A DNA stretch of 64,000 nucleotides from Virgibacillus natechei (GCF_026013645.1 NZ_CP110224.1:1674001-1738000); one strand, 5' to 3'. Shown: positions 26,465 to 37,371, counted from the first letter of the stretch. Notes: generated from the letters alone by a model not told the origin. A program made the numbers and translations.

Positions 26465-27472
26465 ATGCGATTAGCAATGGACGCTATGGGTGGTGATCAT
26501 GCACCAAAGGAAATCGTATTAGGTGCTATGGACGCTATTTCACAAATAGAAGGTTTACACATAACTTTAATCGGTGATGAAGCTAAAATAAAAACCCATT
26601 TAACAACGAATAGGAATATTGATATTATACATACAGATGAAATGATAACGAGTGAAGACGAGCCGGTGCGCGCAGTAAGGCGTAAGAAGAATGCATCAAT
26701 CGTCTTGACGGCAAAAGAAGTAAAAGAAGGGAGAGCAGATGCTTGTATATCAGCAGGCAATACGGGGGCGTTAATGAGTGCAGGATTGTTTGTGGTTGGC
26801 AGAATTCCAGGTATTGATCGACCTGCATTAAGTCCAACATTGCCTACCATTGATGGGAAGGGCTTCCTACTCCTTGATGTTGGTGCAAACACAGATGCTA
26901 AGCCAGATCATCTCCTTCAATACGCGGTTATGGGATCTATTTATACAGAGAAAGTGCGATCGATTGAAAATCCTAAAGTAGGACTTTTGAATGTTGGAAC
27001 AGAAGAGGGTAAAGGTAATGACCTTACAAAAAAAACCTATGCATTATTACAAGATGCACCCGTTAACTTTATTGGAAATGTTGAAGCAAGGGATATATTA
27101 AATGGGGTGGCAGATGTTGTCGTTACAGATGGGTTTAGTGGTAATATTGCTTTAAAAACGATTGAAGGAACAGCTATGACTATGTTTTCGATGTTGAAGG
27201 AAACATTTATGTCGTCTACGAAAACAAAAATTGCAGCTGGTATGGTCAAGAATGACTTAAAAGGGTTGCAATCGAAGCTGGATTATTCGGAATACGGTGG
27301 AGCAGGTCTATTTGGCTTAGCCGCACCTGTCATAAAAGCGCATGGGTCATCAAATAAAAGGGCAGTATTTAGTGCTATTAAACAAGCTTGTCATATGGTT
27401 GACCACCATGTTACAGATACAATAAAAGAAACGATTGAGAAAAATGAGCTGGAGAAGGAGGGAACCGAATGA
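26465..27472 (+). CDS. plsX: Phosphate acyltransferase PlsX
   Basis: Makes acyl-phosphate from acyl-ACP, the first committed step towards phosphatidic acid in most Gram-positives; a peripheral membrane protein. The 335-residue protein shows [71 protein letters not shown] and [17 protein letters not shown] 26465 has AGGGGG 8 nt upstream; a longer frame from 26438 is spurious. The stop overlaps fabD by 4 bp. Confidence 0.97.
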   Translation: MRLAMDAMGGDHAPKEIVLGAMDAISQIEGLHITLIGDEAKIKTHLTTNRNIDIIHTDEMITSEDEPVRAVRRKKNASIVLTAKEVKEGRADACISAGNTGALMSAGLFVVGRIPGIDRPALSPTLPTIDGKGFLLLDVGANTDAKPDHLLQYAVMGSIYTEKVRSIENPKVGLLNVGTEEGKGNDLTKKTYALLQDAPVNFIGNVEARDILNGVADVVVTDGFSGNIALKTIEGTAMTMFSMLKETFMSSTKTKIAAGMVKNDLKGLQSKLDYSEYGGAGLFGLAAPVIKAHGSSNKRAVFSAIKQACHMVDHHVTDTIKETIEKNELEKEGTE

Positions 27473-28407
27473 AACGAGTAGCCGTTATGTTCCCTGGACA
27501 GGGTTCTCAAGCTGTTGGTATGGGCAAAGAGTTTTATGATCATTATTCGGAGGTGCAAGCCCTATATCAAGAAGCAAATAAAGCATTGGATAAAGACATA
27601 ACTCGTATCATGTTTGAAGGGCCTAAGGAAACATTAACAGAAACAGAAAACGCACAACCAGCATTGTTATTATCAAGTATCGCTGTACACACATTACTTT
27701 TGAAAGAGAAAATCCAGCCTGTTATGGCGATTGGCCATAGCTTGGGAGAATACAGTGCACTAGTAGCAGCCGGATCTGTACCTCTAGACGAAGCTTTACC
27801 GCTTGTTGCTACGCGTGGCAAGTTAATGGAGGAAGCATTCCCTAAAGGCCAAGGGACAATGGCTGCAGTGCTTGGTATGTCCGCTGAAGAGATAGAAAAA
27901 TCGTTACAGAAAGTGGAAAGTGAAGTAGTTGATATTGCTAATTTGAACTCCCCTGGGCAAATTGTTATTTCCGGATCGAAAGCAGGTATTGAGCAAGCGT
28001 CAACAATTTTGAAAGATAATGGAGCGAAACGTGTCCTACCATTAAATGTTAGTGGCCCTTTTCATTCTAGGCTAATGAAGTCTGCTAATAATGATTTTGC
28101 TTCTTATTTAAATAGTGTTGACATTAAAACTGCAAGCATCCCTGTATATGCGAATGTATCTGCAACACCGGTTACGGAAAGCGATGAGATAAAGGATCTG
28201 TTGATCAAGCAATTGTACTCCCCAGTTCGATTTGAAGAATCGATTCGTTACATGATCGACAGAGGAGTTGATGCTTTTGTGGAAGTGGGTAACGGAAAAG
28301 TGCTGAGTGGATTGGTAAAAAAAATAGATCGTAGTATCCCAACATTTGCAGTACAAGATATAGACTCCATGAATGATTTTATTTCATGGTACAGGGAGGG
28401 GTTATAA
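27469..28407 (+). CDS. fabD: Malonyl CoA-acyl carrier protein transacylase
   Basis: Transfers malonyl from CoA to ACP to feed fatty acid elongation. The 312-residue protein contains [27 protein letters not shown] with the nucleophile Ser, and GPFHSRLM with the catalytic His. ATG overlaps the plsX stop (ATGA) and its stop overlaps fabG by one base, so the operon is tightly coupled. Confidence 0.97.
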   Translation: MKRVAVMFPGQGSQAVGMGKEFYDHYSEVQALYQEANKALDKDITRIMFEGPKETLTETENAQPALLLSSIAVHTLLLKEKIQPVMAIGHSLGEYSALVAAGSVPLDEALPLVATRGKLMEEAFPKGQGTMAAVLGMSAEEIEKSLQKVESEVVDIANLNSPGQIVISGSKAGIEQASTILKDNGAKRVLPLNVSGPFHSRLMKSANNDFASYLNSVDIKTASIPVYANVSATPVTESDEIKDLLIKQLYSPVRFEESIRYMIDRGVDAFVEVGNGKVLSGLVKKIDRSIPTFAVQDIDSMNDFISWYREGL

Positions 28408-29147
28408 TGCTAAAAGGAAAGAATGCCTTAGTTACTGGCGCATCACGTGGGATTGGAAGAGCAATTGCTATTGAATTAGCCAATCAAGGGGCAAACGTTG
28501 CCGTGAACTATTCTGGAAGTGAAGCAAAGGCCCAAGCGGTGGTGGAAGAGCTTGAACAATTAGGTGTAAATGCTTTTAAGGTGCAAGCAGATGTAGCAAA
28601 TGAGTCAAATGTCAAAGAAATGGTTAAGGAAATAGTAAGCAAGTTTGGAAGTCTGGATATTTTAGTGAATAACGCTGGCATAACAAGAGATAATTTATTA
28701 ATGCGAATGAAAGAGGAGGAATTTGACGACGTTATAAATACGAACCTTAAAGGGGCATTTGTTTGTACAAAGGCAGTAACAAGACAAATGATGAAACAAA
28801 AAGCTGGCAGAATTATCAACGTAGCATCAATCGTTGGTGTTAGCGGTAATCCTGGACAAGCAAATTATGTAGCTGCTAAAGCAGGCGTCATCGGATTGAC
28901 TAAGACTACTGCAAAAGAATTAGCGACGCGTAATATACTTGTTAATGCAGTGGCTCCAGGATTTATATCAACAGATATGACCGATGAATTAACGGAAGAG
29001 CAAAAAGCGAGCATGCTGGCAATGATTCCCTTAGAGAAACTAGGAACATCACAGGACGTAGCGAACGTTGTACGATTTCTAGCTTCAGGAGACGCAAATT
29101 ACATTACAGGTCAAACCATTCATATAGATGGTGGCATGGTGATGTAA
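28407..29147 (+). CDS. fabG: 3-oxoacyl-ACP reductase FabG
   Basis: NADPH-dependent reduction of 3-ketoacyl-ACP. The 246-residue short-chain dehydrogenase has [12 protein letters not shown] (cofactor loop), NNAGI, the catalytic Ser in VASIVG and YVAAKAG (Tyr-x3-Lys), and the C-terminal [17 protein letters not shown] 28407 overlaps the fabD stop; GGGAGGGG lies 6 nt upstream. Confidence 0.97.
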   Translation: MLKGKNALVTGASRGIGRAIAIELANQGANVAVNYSGSEAKAQAVVEELEQLGVNAFKVQADVANESNVKEMVKEIVSKFGSLDILVNNAGITRDNLLMRMKEEEFDDVINTNLKGAFVCTKAVTRQMMKQKAGRIINVASIVGVSGNPGQANYVAAKAGVIGLTKTTAKELATRNILVNAVAPGFISTDMTDELTEEQKASMLAMIPLEKLGTSQDVANVVRFLASGDANYITGQTIHIDGGMVM

Positions 29148-29176
29148 TTGTAGAAATATAACATATAGCCTATACT
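29148..29176 (+). promoter_or_regulatory. Promoter of acpP
   Basis: TTGTAG, 17 bp, TATACT, in the fabG-acpP gap just after the fabG stop. It would give acpP its own transcript, which fits the high demand for ACP. Confidence 0.6.
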
Positions 29177-29197
29177 AACTGAAGGGAGGTGAAGCAA

Positions 29198-29434
29198 GTG
29201 GCAGACGTATTTGATCGAGTAAAAGCTATTATCGTTGATAACCTTGATGTAGAAGAGTCAAAAGTAACAATGGAAGCCTCATTTAAAGATAATCTTGAAG
29301 CAGATTCTTTAGACGTTGTGGAGCTCGTAATGGAGCTTGAAGATGAATTTGATATGGAGATTGCTGATGAGGAAGCTGAAAAAATAAATACTGTTGGTGA
29401 TGCTGTAAACTACATAAACAGTTTACAATCCTAA
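29198..29434 (+). CDS. acpP: Acyl carrier protein
   Basis: Carries growing acyl chains on a phosphopantetheine arm. The 78-residue, highly acidic protein has [19 protein letters not shown] with the modified Ser37. GTG 29198 (GGGAGGTGA 6 nt upstream) gives the family-typical MADVF start; an upstream GTG at 29189 would add three residues. Confidence 0.97.
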   Translation: MADVFDRVKAIIVDNLDVEESKVTMEASFKDNLEADSLDVVELVMELEDEFDMEIADEEAEKINTVGDAVNYINSLQS

Positions 29435-29443
29435 CCTTGAATA

Positions 29444-29468
29444 GAAAGTCTCGCAATGCGAGGCTTTC
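29444..29468 (+). other. Stem-loop between acpP and rnc
   Basis: GAAAG-T-CTCGC, loop AAT, GCGAG-G-CTTTC. The hairpin is strong but lacks a T run, so it may be a weak terminator, a processing site or an mRNA stabiliser. It is adjacent to the gene for RNase III, which in some bacteria is autoregulated by cleavage of such a hairpin. Confidence 0.5.
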
Positions 29469-29498
29469 GATATATCCTCAGATAAGGAGACACCCAGC

Positions 29499-30182
29499 AT
29501 GAATGTTACACAATTAGAAAAGAAACTGAACATTACATTCCGTAATCATGCTTTGTTAAAGCAAGCTTTTACACATTCATCTTATGTGAATGAGCATCGG
29601 AAAGAAACGTTTTCGGATAATGAACGATTGGAATTTTTAGGAGATGCTGTATTAGAACTAGGCGTTTCTCAGTATTTATATCGTGAAAATCAAACGATGC
29701 CTGAAGGAGAAATGACGAAATTACGTGCATCGATTGTCTGTGAACCATCCCTGGTAAACTTTGCTCGTGACCTTCAATTTGGTGATCATATTCTTCTGGG
29801 AAAAGGAGAAGAGCAAACGGGTGGGCGTGACCGCCCAGCCTTGTTAGCAGATGTATTTGAGGCATTTCTTGGAGCATTATATTTAGATCATGGATTTAAT
29901 ACTGCTCTAAAATTTTTAGAAGAACATGTTTTTCCGAAAATATCGACAGGTGCTTTTTCGCATGCGATGGATTATAAGAGCCAATTGCAGGAATTAGTTC
30001 AGCAATATAAAAATAAAAACATTGAATATCATATTGTGGAAGAAAAAGGACCATCTCATGATAAAGAATTTGTAACCCATGTGATCATTAAAGATGATGT
30101 TGCCGGGGTAGGGGTAGGTCGAACTAAAAAAGAAGCAGAACAACGGGCGGCGAAAACTGCTTTGGACAAGTTCAATGAATAA
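29499..30182 (+). CDS. rnc: Ribonuclease III
   Basis: Cleaves double-stranded RNA, including rRNA precursors. The 227-residue protein has [21 protein letters not shown] and [16 protein letters not shown] (metal-binding Glu/Asp) and a C-terminal double-stranded RNA-binding domain ([16 protein letters not shown] ... [13 protein letters not shown]). GATAAGGAGAC lies upstream of ATG. Confidence 0.97.
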   Translation: MNVTQLEKKLNITFRNHALLKQAFTHSSYVNEHRKETFSDNERLEFLGDAVLELGVSQYLYRENQTMPEGEMTKLRASIVCEPSLVNFARDLQFGDHILLGKGEEQTGGRDRPALLADVFEAFLGALYLDHGFNTALKFLEEHVFPKISTGAFSHAMDYKSQLQELVQQYKNKNIEYHIVEEKGPSHDKEFVTHVIIKDDVAGVGVGRTKKEAEQRAAKTALDKFNE

Positions 30183-30190
30183 AAAGAGCC

Positions 30191-30225
30191 AAAGGGCTGT
30201 AATTCAAGTGAATCACAGCCTTTTT
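30191..30225. terminator. Terminator between rnc and the convergent small gene
   Basis: AAAGGGCTGTAATTC / GAATCACAGCCTTTTT stem followed by T run. It serves rnc and probably the convergent minus-strand gene. Confidence 0.75.
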
Positions 30226-30229
30226 CCCT

Positions 30230-30454
30230 TTACTCTTTTCTTACGGAACGTAATTCCTCAATAAAAGCTTGTGTTTCAGCTGCACTTAGCTGCCCTTTTT
30301 GCATGATCATATCATACATAAGCTTTAGCTCATCATATTTATCTAGATCATAATCTTCCGGATCCATAAGCGCTCGATTAGCTACACCTACTTGATCAGC
30401 TATTTCGTCGAGTAAAATCTTTAAGTTTTCCTGAGTTGGATTCTCTAAAGTCAT
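30230..30454 (-). CDS. UPF0435 / DUF1128 family protein (YfkK-like)
   Basis: A 74-residue acidic protein. NLKILLDEIADQVGVANRALMDPEDYDLDKY and LKLMYDMIMQKGQLSAAETQAFIEELRSVRK follow the pattern of the DUF1128/YfkK family of Bacilli. No function is known. Ribosome binding site GGGGTGAT lies upstream of ATG 30454. It is an extra minus-strand gene between rnc and smc relative to B. subtilis, where yfkK lies elsewhere. Confidence 0.75.
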   Translation of the reverse strand: MTLENPTQENLKILLDEIADQVGVANRALMDPEDYDLDKYDELKLMYDMIMQKGQLSAAETQAFIEELRSVRKE

Positions 30455-30637
30455 GTTCTATCACCCCGTTAATTATTATAATTGTAGACAAACCAGATGT
30501 ATGTATCGATCCACCTCTTCTTTTGTTCCTTCCTTTATGATAAAATAAATGCGTTAAAAAGCCAAATTATTTTTGAGATTAAATTAAAAAGAGGACAGTA
30601 TTCAGCGTAAGTTCTTTTTAAATATAGGAGAATGTAT

Positions 30638-33600
30638 ATGTATCTAAAACGGCTGGAAAGTGTGGGCTTTAAATCATTTGCTGAAAGAATAAATGTTGAA
30701 TTTGTTCCAGGTGTAACAGCAGTTGTGGGCCCTAACGGCAGTGGTAAGAGTAATATAACCGATGCAATCCGTTGGGTACTCGGAGAACAGTCAGCAAGGT
30801 CTCTACGTGGCTCCGTAATGGAAGACATTATATTCCAGGGTAGTGATACAAGAAAACCGTTAAATGTAGCTGAAGTGACGCTAGTTCTTGATAACCAGGA
30901 CGATGCATTACCGCTTGATTATAAAGAGATAAGTGTAACAAGACGTGTATATCGTTCAGGAGATAGCGAGTTTTATATAAATAAACAAGCATGTAGATTA
31001 AAGGATATAGTAGATTTATTTATGGACTCTGGGCTTGGTCGGGAATCCTTTTCAATCATTAGCCAAGGGAAAGTGGAAGAAATTTTAAGCTCAAAAGCAG
31101 AAGAAAGACGTGCAATCTTTGAAGAAGCTGCTGGGGTTTTAAAATATAAACAACGGAAAAAGAAAGCAGAATATAAACTTGCAGAAACACAAGAAAATTT
31201 AAATAGAGTGGAAGATATTATCTATGAAATAGAGCAGCAAATTGATCCACTGGAACAGCAAGCAAAAACAGCCAAAAAATATATAGCACTTAAGGAACAA
31301 CTGAAGCAAAATGAAATAACACTTCTTGTTACAGAAATAGAAGGGCTTCACAAAGAATGGGAAGTACTTTTGAATGAATTAGAAAAAGAGAAGAAGGACG
31401 AAATTAAGCTTAAGACGTTTATTCAGCAAAAGGAAGCAGGTTTGGAAAAAGAACGTCAAGAAGTACATAATCTAGACGAATCAATTGAGAAATTACAAAC
31501 GAGCTTGTTAGCTACAACAGAAGAACTTGAACGATTTGAAGGTAAAAAACAGCTGCTTCATGAACGGACAAAACATTTTGCAGAAAACAAGCAAAAGCTT
31601 GAAACACAACGAAATGACACAATTGCTCAAATCGAAGCATTAAAAGATGAGCGTTCAAATGAGAAGCAGAAATTAACTGAATTACAGGCCATTAAACAGA
31701 AAACAAAACAGAATGTAGAGCAATTAGAAGAAAAACTTCTGATAGATAAAGAAAATATTGCTGAAAAGATTGAAGATAGGAAATCGGAATATATTGAATA
31801 CCTAAACAGCCAAGCAGCAAAGCGAAACGAAAAACAATCAATTCAACAACAATTACAGCAATTATCAGGTAAGAAAGGGAAACAAGAGGAGAAATTCCGT
31901 GATGTATTAGATTTGAGAAAAGAATTAAACGAAAATCTAGACAAAACGCAAGCTGATTTCATGTCAGAAGAAGAACATTATAGAAAAAAAAACATGTTAA
32001 TAAAACAGTTAAAAGAGGATTTGGAATATGAACGAAATCAATTCCAAGAATTACAAACGAAGCTATATCAAGGTTATCAGCATATTGAAAAGTTAAGATC
32101 CAGAAAAGAAATGCTTGAAGAAATGAAAGAGGATTTTCAAGGGTTTTTTCATGGTGTTAAAGCAGTGCTTAAAGCTCGGGAGGAAAACACGTTAACGCGA
32201 ATACATGGCGCCGTCATAGAATTAGTTGATGTTCCTCAAGATTATATTACTGCAATTGAAACAGCGTTGGGTGGTCAAGCCCAGCATATTGTGGTCAATG
32301 ACGATGAAGCAGGACGAAGGGCGATAACGTGGTTAAAGAAAACAAATAATGGGCGTGCGACATTTTTACCTTTAGGGTCGATTAAGGAAAGATTTATAAC
32401 GAAAGATGTTTTAAAACAAATTGAAAATCATGATGGCTTTGTTGGTATTGCTGCAAATCTTGTGAAAACAGATGCGACTTATCAAACAGCTGTTACACAT
32501 TTATTGGGTCATATCGTCATTGCAAATACATTAAAGGATGCAAATGAAATTGCAAAACTGGCCATGAGACGATATCGGATAGTTACACTCGATGGGGATG
32601 TTGTCAACCCGGGTGGAGCAATGTCCGGTGGGGCAAAAAAGAAAACAAATCAATCACTATTTACAAGGGAAAAAGATTTAGAAGACATATCGGAGAAATT
32701 AAATGAATTTGTGAGCCGGACTACAACTTTTGAGCAGAAAGTAGATAAACAAAAACAAAAAATCATCGACATAGAAAAAAACTTGGAAGCGGAAGAACGC
32801 TCTATTGTTTCCACACAGCATGCATTGGATGAAAAGCGCTCAGCATATAAGGAAGTGGAAATGAAGATTGCTTCATTTAATGATAATCTTGCGTTATATG
32901 ATCAGGAAACGAAGCAGTTTGGTCAAGATATTCAAGAATTAGAGTCCCGTGATGAGCTGTTGAATCAAGCGTTAGACGAAATAAAAAATAAATTAGTAAC
33001 GGTACAAGAAGAGATCAATATACTGACTAATCAAGAAGCTGCGTTTAAAGAAACGAAGGAGCAACTGCAAAGTGACTTACATGATAATCGAGTTACGCTG
33101 GCTGAGCAGGAAGAGCGGGAAAAAAATCAACGCGAAAAAACAAATGCAGTACAAAAGCAGTTAGTAGAGCAAGAGGAGAAATATGAAGCATACAGCTCTG
33201 ACCTGCATGCGCTAATTCAAACGAACGAAATGGAAGAAACAGAAGCAGAGATCGATCAAACAATTCATGCTAAAAAAAATGAAAAAGCAGAGTTGACAAA
33301 TTCGATTCAAGCTAAACGTTCAAACCGGTTAGAGCGCACAAAGTTAATCCAGGATCAAGAAAGAGAATTAAAAGAAGAAAGCAAGAAACACCAGGATTTT
33401 TTACAAGCTATTCAACAAAAGGAAGTAAAGGCAAATAGGTTTGATGTTGAATTGGAAAATCATTTGTCGCATTTACAAAATGAATATACGATTACCTTCG
33501 AAAAAGCAAAACAAACGTATAATAAATCAGATGATATGGGAGAAACAAAAAACATCGTTGAGCAATTGAAATATAGAATAGAGCAATTAGGAACAGTAAA

Positions 33601-34204
33601 TACTGGATCAATTGATGAATATGAGCGCATTTCAGAGCGCTATACATTCTTAGATGAACAGCGAAATGACCTAGTCGAAGCCAAACAAACGCTGTATGCT
33701 GTTATCGGAGAAATGGATGAAGAAATGAAAAAAAGATTTGAGGAGATTTTCACGCAAGTTAAGGGAGAATTTCAAGTTGTATTCCAGGAATTATTCGGGG
33801 GTGGACATGCCGATTTGAAGTTGACCGATCCAAATAACTTACTAGACACAGGTGTGGACATCGTGGCGCAGCCACCTGGGAAAAAACTTCAGCATTTAGG
33901 TTTATTATCAGGAGGGGAACGAGCATTAACGGCAATTGCATTGCTTTTTTCTATATTGCGTGTTCGTCCTGTTCCATTCTGTGTTCTGGACGAAGTTGAA
34001 TCAGCACTTGATGAAGCGAATGTTACTCGATTTGCGAAATATGTGAAAATGCATAGTAAAAACACACAATTCATTGTGATTACTCATCGAAAAGGTACAA
34101 TGGAAGAGACGGATGTTCTATATGGTGTAACCATGCAGGAATCGGGTGTGTCGCGGTTGGTATCTGTACGATTGGAAGAAACGAAAGAGTTAATCCAATC
34201 CTAA
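30638..34204 (+). CDS. smc: Chromosome segregation SMC ATPase
   Basis: Bacterial condensin subunit that extrudes DNA loops with ScpA/ScpB. The 1188-residue protein has the N-terminal head with Walker A GPNGSGKSNITDAIRW, long coiled coils (about 170-500 and 680-1000), a hinge (about 505-665; GFFHGVKAVLKAREE, NPGGAMSGGAKKKTNQS) and a C-terminal head with signature LLSGGERALTAIALLF and Walker B FCVLDEVESALDEAN. ATG 30638 has AGGAG 7 nt upstream; ATG 30632 is too close to it. Confidence 0.97.
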   Translation: MYLKRLESVGFKSFAERINVEFVPGVTAVVGPNGSGKSNITDAIRWVLGEQSARSLRGSVMEDIIFQGSDTRKPLNVAEVTLVLDNQDDALPLDYKEISVTRRVYRSGDSEFYINKQACRLKDIVDLFMDSGLGRESFSIISQGKVEEILSSKAEERRAIFEEAAGVLKYKQRKKKAEYKLAETQENLNRVEDIIYEIEQQIDPLEQQAKTAKKYIALKEQLKQNEITLLVTEIEGLHKEWEVLLNELEKEKKDEIKLKTFIQQKEAGLEKERQEVHNLDESIEKLQTSLLATTEELERFEGKKQLLHERTKHFAENKQKLETQRNDTIAQIEALKDERSNEKQKLTELQAIKQKTKQNVEQLEEKLLIDKENIAEKIEDRKSEYIEYLNSQAAKRNEKQSIQQQLQQLSGKKGKQEEKFRDVLDLRKELNENLDKTQADFMSEEEHYRKKNMLIKQLKEDLEYERNQFQELQTKLYQGYQHIEKLRSRKEMLEEMKEDFQGFFHGVKAVLKAREENTLTRIHGAVIELVDVPQDYITAIETALGGQAQHIVVNDDEAGRRAITWLKKTNNGRATFLPLGSIKERFITKDVLKQIENHDGFVGIAANLVKTDATYQTAVTHLLGHIVIANTLKDANEIAKLAMRRYRIVTLDGDVVNPGGAMSGGAKKKTNQSLFTREKDLEDISEKLNEFVSRTTTFEQKVDKQKQKIIDIEKNLEAEERSIVSTQHALDEKRSAYKEVEMKIASFNDNLALYDQETKQFGQDIQELESRDELLNQALDEIKNKLVTVQEEINILTNQEAAFKETKEQLQSDLHDNRVTLAEQEEREKNQREKTNAVQKQLVEQEEKYEAYSSDLHALIQTNEMEETEAEIDQTIHAKKNEKAELTNSIQAKRSNRLERTKLIQDQERELKEESKKHQDFLQAIQQKEVKANRFDVELENHLSHLQNEYTITFEKAKQTYNKSDDMGETKNIVEQLKYRIEQLGTVNTGSIDEYERISERYTFLDEQRNDLVEAKQTLYAVIGEMDEEMKKRFEEIFTQVKGEFQVVFQELFGGGHADLKLTDPNNLLDTGVDIVAQPPGKKLQHLGLLSGGERALTAIALLFSILRVRPVPFCVLDEVESALDEANVTRFAKYVKMHSKNTQFIVITHRKGTMEETDVLYGVTMQESGVSRLVSVRLEETKELIQS

Positions 34205-34222
34205 GAAGGGAGAAAATTAAAA

Positions 34223-35215
34223 ATGAGCTTCATGCAAAAATTAAAAAATAAATTTAAACAAGACGAGGAGACAGAAGAAGTTTCCACGAAATACAAGGAA
34301 GGTATGAAAAAAACACGACATTCATTTTCTGGTAAAATCAATGATCTAATTGCACGATATCGTAAAGTTGATGAGGACTTCTTTGAGGAACTTGAAGAAG
34401 TGCTGATATCCGCAGATGTTGGGGTTATGACCGTTATGGATCTAATTGATGAATTAAAAATGGAAGTTAAACGGCAAAATATTAAAGATACCAAAGAGGT
34501 TAAAGATGTTATTTCACAAAAGTTGGTAGATATATATTATGCGGACGATGATGAACAACTAGAGGCGTTAAATATTCAAGCAAATGAGTTGTCCGTTATA
34601 TTAGTTGTAGGTGTTAATGGTGCAGGGAAAACCACTTCCATCGGAAAATTAGCACATCAATTGAAGCAACAGGGAAAGAATGTTGTACTAGCAGCTGGTG
34701 ATACATTTCGCGCTGGGGCAATTGAACAATTGGAAATATGGGGCGAACGTGCTGATGTTGATGTTATTAAACAAAGTCCCGGAAGCGACCCTGCGGCAGT
34801 CATATATGATGGAATAAAGGCTGCTAAAGCACGTGATGCTGATGTTTTGATTTGTGATACGGCAGGTAGGCTTCAGAATAAAGTGAATTTAATGAATGAA
34901 CTTTCGAAAGTGAAACGAGTAATTGAAAGAGAAGTACCTGGTGCTCCGCACGAAGTCTTGCTCGTATTAGACGCGACAACAGGACAAAATGCATTAAGCC
35001 AAGCAAAAACTTTTTCTGAAGCGACGAATGTTTCTGGGATTGTTTTGACAAAATTAGATGGAACTGCCAAAGGTGGAATTGTTTTGGCCATACGTAATGA
35101 ATTAAAAGTCCCTGTTAAATTTGTAGGACTTGGTGAACAAGTTGATGATTTACAGAATTTTAATGCCCATGCCTTTGTTTATGGACTATTTGCTGACATT
35201 CTGGAAGAAGAATAA
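34223..35215 (+). CDS. ftsY: Signal recognition particle receptor FtsY
   Basis: GTPase receptor that docks SRP-bound ribosomes to the membrane translocon. The 330-residue protein has a short charged N-terminal A region, an N domain (about 30-110) and a G domain: GVNGAGKTTSIGKLAHQL, DTFRAGAIEQLE, DTAGRLQNK, TKLDGTAKGG and GLGEQVDDLQNF. It follows smc by 18 bp, and ylxM and ffh come next. Confidence 0.97.
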   Translation: MSFMQKLKNKFKQDEETEEVSTKYKEGMKKTRHSFSGKINDLIARYRKVDEDFFEELEEVLISADVGVMTVMDLIDELKMEVKRQNIKDTKEVKDVISQKLVDIYYADDDEQLEALNIQANELSVILVVGVNGAGKTTSIGKLAHQLKQQGKNVVLAAGDTFRAGAIEQLEIWGERADVDVIKQSPGSDPAAVIYDGIKAAKARDADVLICDTAGRLQNKVNLMNELSKVKRVIEREVPGAPHEVLLVLDATTGQNALSQAKTFSEATNVSGIVLTKLDGTAKGGIVLAIRNELKVPVKFVGLGEQVDDLQNFNAHAFVYGLFADILEEE

Positions 35216-35299
35216 CAGCGGAAATTCCCTTGACACTGGAATAGGTTATTCGTTATTATTAATTGTAAAGTAATTTCACTTAACAAGGAGTGGATGGGA

Positions 35300-35629
35300 T
35301 TGCTCGAGAAAACAACTCGTATGAATTATTTATTTGATTTTTATCAAGCATTGCTGACACTCAAACAGCGAAATTATATGGAAATGTATTTTATAGAGGA
35401 TTATTCACTGGGTGAAATTTCCGAATTGAATTTGGTTTCAAGACAAGCTGTGTATGATAATATTAAGAGAACCGAAACAATTCTTGAATCCTATGAACAG
35501 CATTTACATTTATATGATAAGTTCAAGAAACGTACCAGCCTTATAGATGAAATGGAGAAAACTGTTTCGACTAAGGGTGATAACGATGATTTGTTGAAAA
35601 TGATTAATCAACTAAAAGAATTAGATTAG
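35300..35629 (+). CDS. ylxM: SRP-associated helix-turn-helix protein YlxM
   Basis: YlxM is a small putative DNA/RNA-binding protein of the SRP locus; in streptococci it binds SRP and stimulates it. The protein of about 109 residues has a sigma-70 region 4-like helix-turn-helix ([27 protein letters not shown], shown in part) and a C-terminal helix. AAGGAG at 35285-35290 is 9 nt before TTG 35300, so this is preferred over ATG 35294. It lies 11 bp before ffh. Confidence 0.9.
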   Translation: MLEKTTRMNYLFDFYQALLTLKQRNYMEMYFIEDYSLGEISELNLVSRQAVYDNIKRTETILESYEQHLHLYDKFKKRTSLIDEMEKTVSTKGDNDDLLKMINQLKELD

Positions 35630-35640
35630 GGGGACCTTCC

Positions 35641-36984
35641 ATGGCATTTGAAGGACTGGCCGACCGCCTGCAAGGTACAATAAAAAAAATTACTGGCAAA
35701 GGCAAGGTGAGTGAGCAGGACGTAAAAGAAATGGCGCGTGAAGTTCGCCTTGCCCTTCTCGAAGCCGATGTTAATTTTAAAGTAGTAAAAGATTTAATTA
35801 ATCGAATTAAAGAACGTGCTGTTGGACAGGAAGTAATGGAAAGTCTAACACCAGGTCAACAGGTAATTAAGGTAGTTAGAGAAGAGCTAACCACGCTAAT
35901 GGGTGGTGAACAAAGCAAAATTGCTGTAGCCGATAGAGCACCAACCGTAATTATGATGGTTGGACTGCAAGGTGCAGGTAAAACGACAACGACAGGAAAA
36001 CTGGCTAATCACCTACGTAAAAAGCATAATCGTTCACCATTACTTGTAGCAGCTGATATTTACCGGCCAGCAGCGATTAATCAGTTGGAAACACTTGGAG
36101 AGCAACTGGATATGCCTGTATTTTCAATGGGAAATGATGTTAACCCAGTTGATATTGCTAAAAAGGCGATCGAGCAAGCTAAAGCAGAACATAATGACTA
36201 TGTAATCATTGATACTGCGGGTCGTTTGCATATTGATAATGAACTGATGGATGAATTACAACAAATTAAATCAAGTGTAAAGCCGGATGAGACATTTTTA
36301 GTTGTTGACTCTATGACAGGTCAGGATGCTATTAATGTTGCAGATAGCTTCAACGAACAACTTGATGTATCAGGTGTTGTGTTGACGAAGCTGGATGGTG
36401 ATACGCGAGGTGGTGCAGCTTTATCCATAAAAGCTGTCACAGATAAACCAATTAAATTTGCTGGTGTGGGTGAAAAAACAGATGACTTTGAAGCATTTCA
36501 TCCAGAGCGAATGGCATCGAGAATTCTTGGTATGGGAGATGTTTTGTCGTTAATTGAAAAAGCGGAGACAAACGTCGATGAGAAGCAAGCAAAAGAATTA
36601 GAAACGAAAATGCGTAATGCCTCATTTACCTTCGATGACTTTTTAGAGCAAATGGGACAGGTGAAAAATATGGGGCCATTAGATGATTTAATGGCGATGA
36701 TCCCTGGAGCAGGAAAAATGAAAGGTCTGAAAAATGCGCAATTGGATGAAAAGCAACTCGTACATGTTGAAGCCATTATCCAATCCATGACGAAGAAAGA
36801 GCGTCAGGAGCCAAGTATTATGAATGCTAGTCGTAAAAAACGTATCGCTAAAGGGTCAGGTACATCTGTTTCTCAAGTGAATCGATTGCTGAAGCAATTT
36901 GAAGAAATGAAGAAAATGATGAAGCAAATGACCGGCACTCAGAAAGGTAAGAAAGGCAAAGGTATGAATCTTCCATTCATGTAA
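35641..36984 (+). CDS. ffh: Signal recognition particle protein Ffh
   Basis: SRP54 GTPase that binds signal sequences and the SRP RNA. The 447-residue protein has an N domain (1-85), a G domain (GLQGAGKTTTTGKLANHL, DIYRPAAINQLE, DTAGRLH, TKLDGDTRGGAAL) and a Met-rich M domain (FLEQMGQVKNMGPLDDLMAMIPG, then MKKMMKQMTG). Its neighbours ylxM, rpsP and khpA are standard. Confidence 0.97.
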   Translation: MAFEGLADRLQGTIKKITGKGKVSEQDVKEMAREVRLALLEADVNFKVVKDLINRIKERAVGQEVMESLTPGQQVIKVVREELTTLMGGEQSKIAVADRAPTVIMMVGLQGAGKTTTTGKLANHLRKKHNRSPLLVAADIYRPAAINQLETLGEQLDMPVFSMGNDVNPVDIAKKAIEQAKAEHNDYVIIDTAGRLHIDNELMDELQQIKSSVKPDETFLVVDSMTGQDAINVADSFNEQLDVSGVVLTKLDGDTRGGAALSIKAVTDKPIKFAGVGEKTDDFEAFHPERMASRILGMGDVLSLIEKAETNVDEKQAKELETKMRNASFTFDDFLEQMGQVKNMGPLDDLMAMIPGAGKMKGLKNAQLDEKQLVHVEAIIQSMTKKERQEPSIMNASRKKRIAKGSGTSVSQVNRLLKQFEEMKKMMKQMTGTQKGKKGKGMNLPFM

Positions 36985-37031
36985 TAAACACGTATTTATA
37001 GTATGTTTTATTGCTTGTAATGGAAAAGTCC

Positions 37032-37060
37032 TTTACAGACTTCCAGGTATCTGTTAGAAT
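37032..37060 (+). promoter_or_regulatory. Promoter of rpsP
   Basis: TTTACA, 17 bp, TAGAAT, 41 bp upstream of the rpsP start. Near-consensus sigma-A site, in keeping with a ribosomal protein gene. Confidence 0.75.
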
Positions 37061-37101
37061 TTAAAATTGTGTAATACATTGTTATTGGAGGTGTAAGAAA
37101 A

Positions 37102-37371
37102 ATGGCAGTTAAAATTCGTCTAAAACGCATGGGATCTAAAAGGAATCCATTTTACCGTATTGTTGTAGCTGATTCACGTTCGCCACGTGATGGACGTGCT
37201 ATCGAACAAATTGGAACATATAACCCTGTAGTTAATCCAATTGAAATTAAACTAGATGAAGAAAAAGCGCTTGACTGGATGACAAAAGGCGCTAAACCAA
37301 GTGATACAGTACGAAACCTTTTCTCAAAAGAAGGCATCATGAAGAAATTTCACGACCAGAAAAACCAATAG
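37102..37371 (+). CDS. rpsP: 30S ribosomal protein S16
   Basis: An 89-residue basic protein: [37 protein letters not shown] and [14 protein letters not shown] are typical. TTGGAGGTGTAAG upstream of ATG. It is grouped with khpA, ylqD, rimM, trmD and rplS. Confidence 0.97.
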   Translation: MAVKIRLKRMGSKRNPFYRIVVADSRSPRDGRAIEQIGTYNPVVNPIEIKLDEEKALDWMTKGAKPSDTVRNLFSKEGIMKKFHDQKNQ

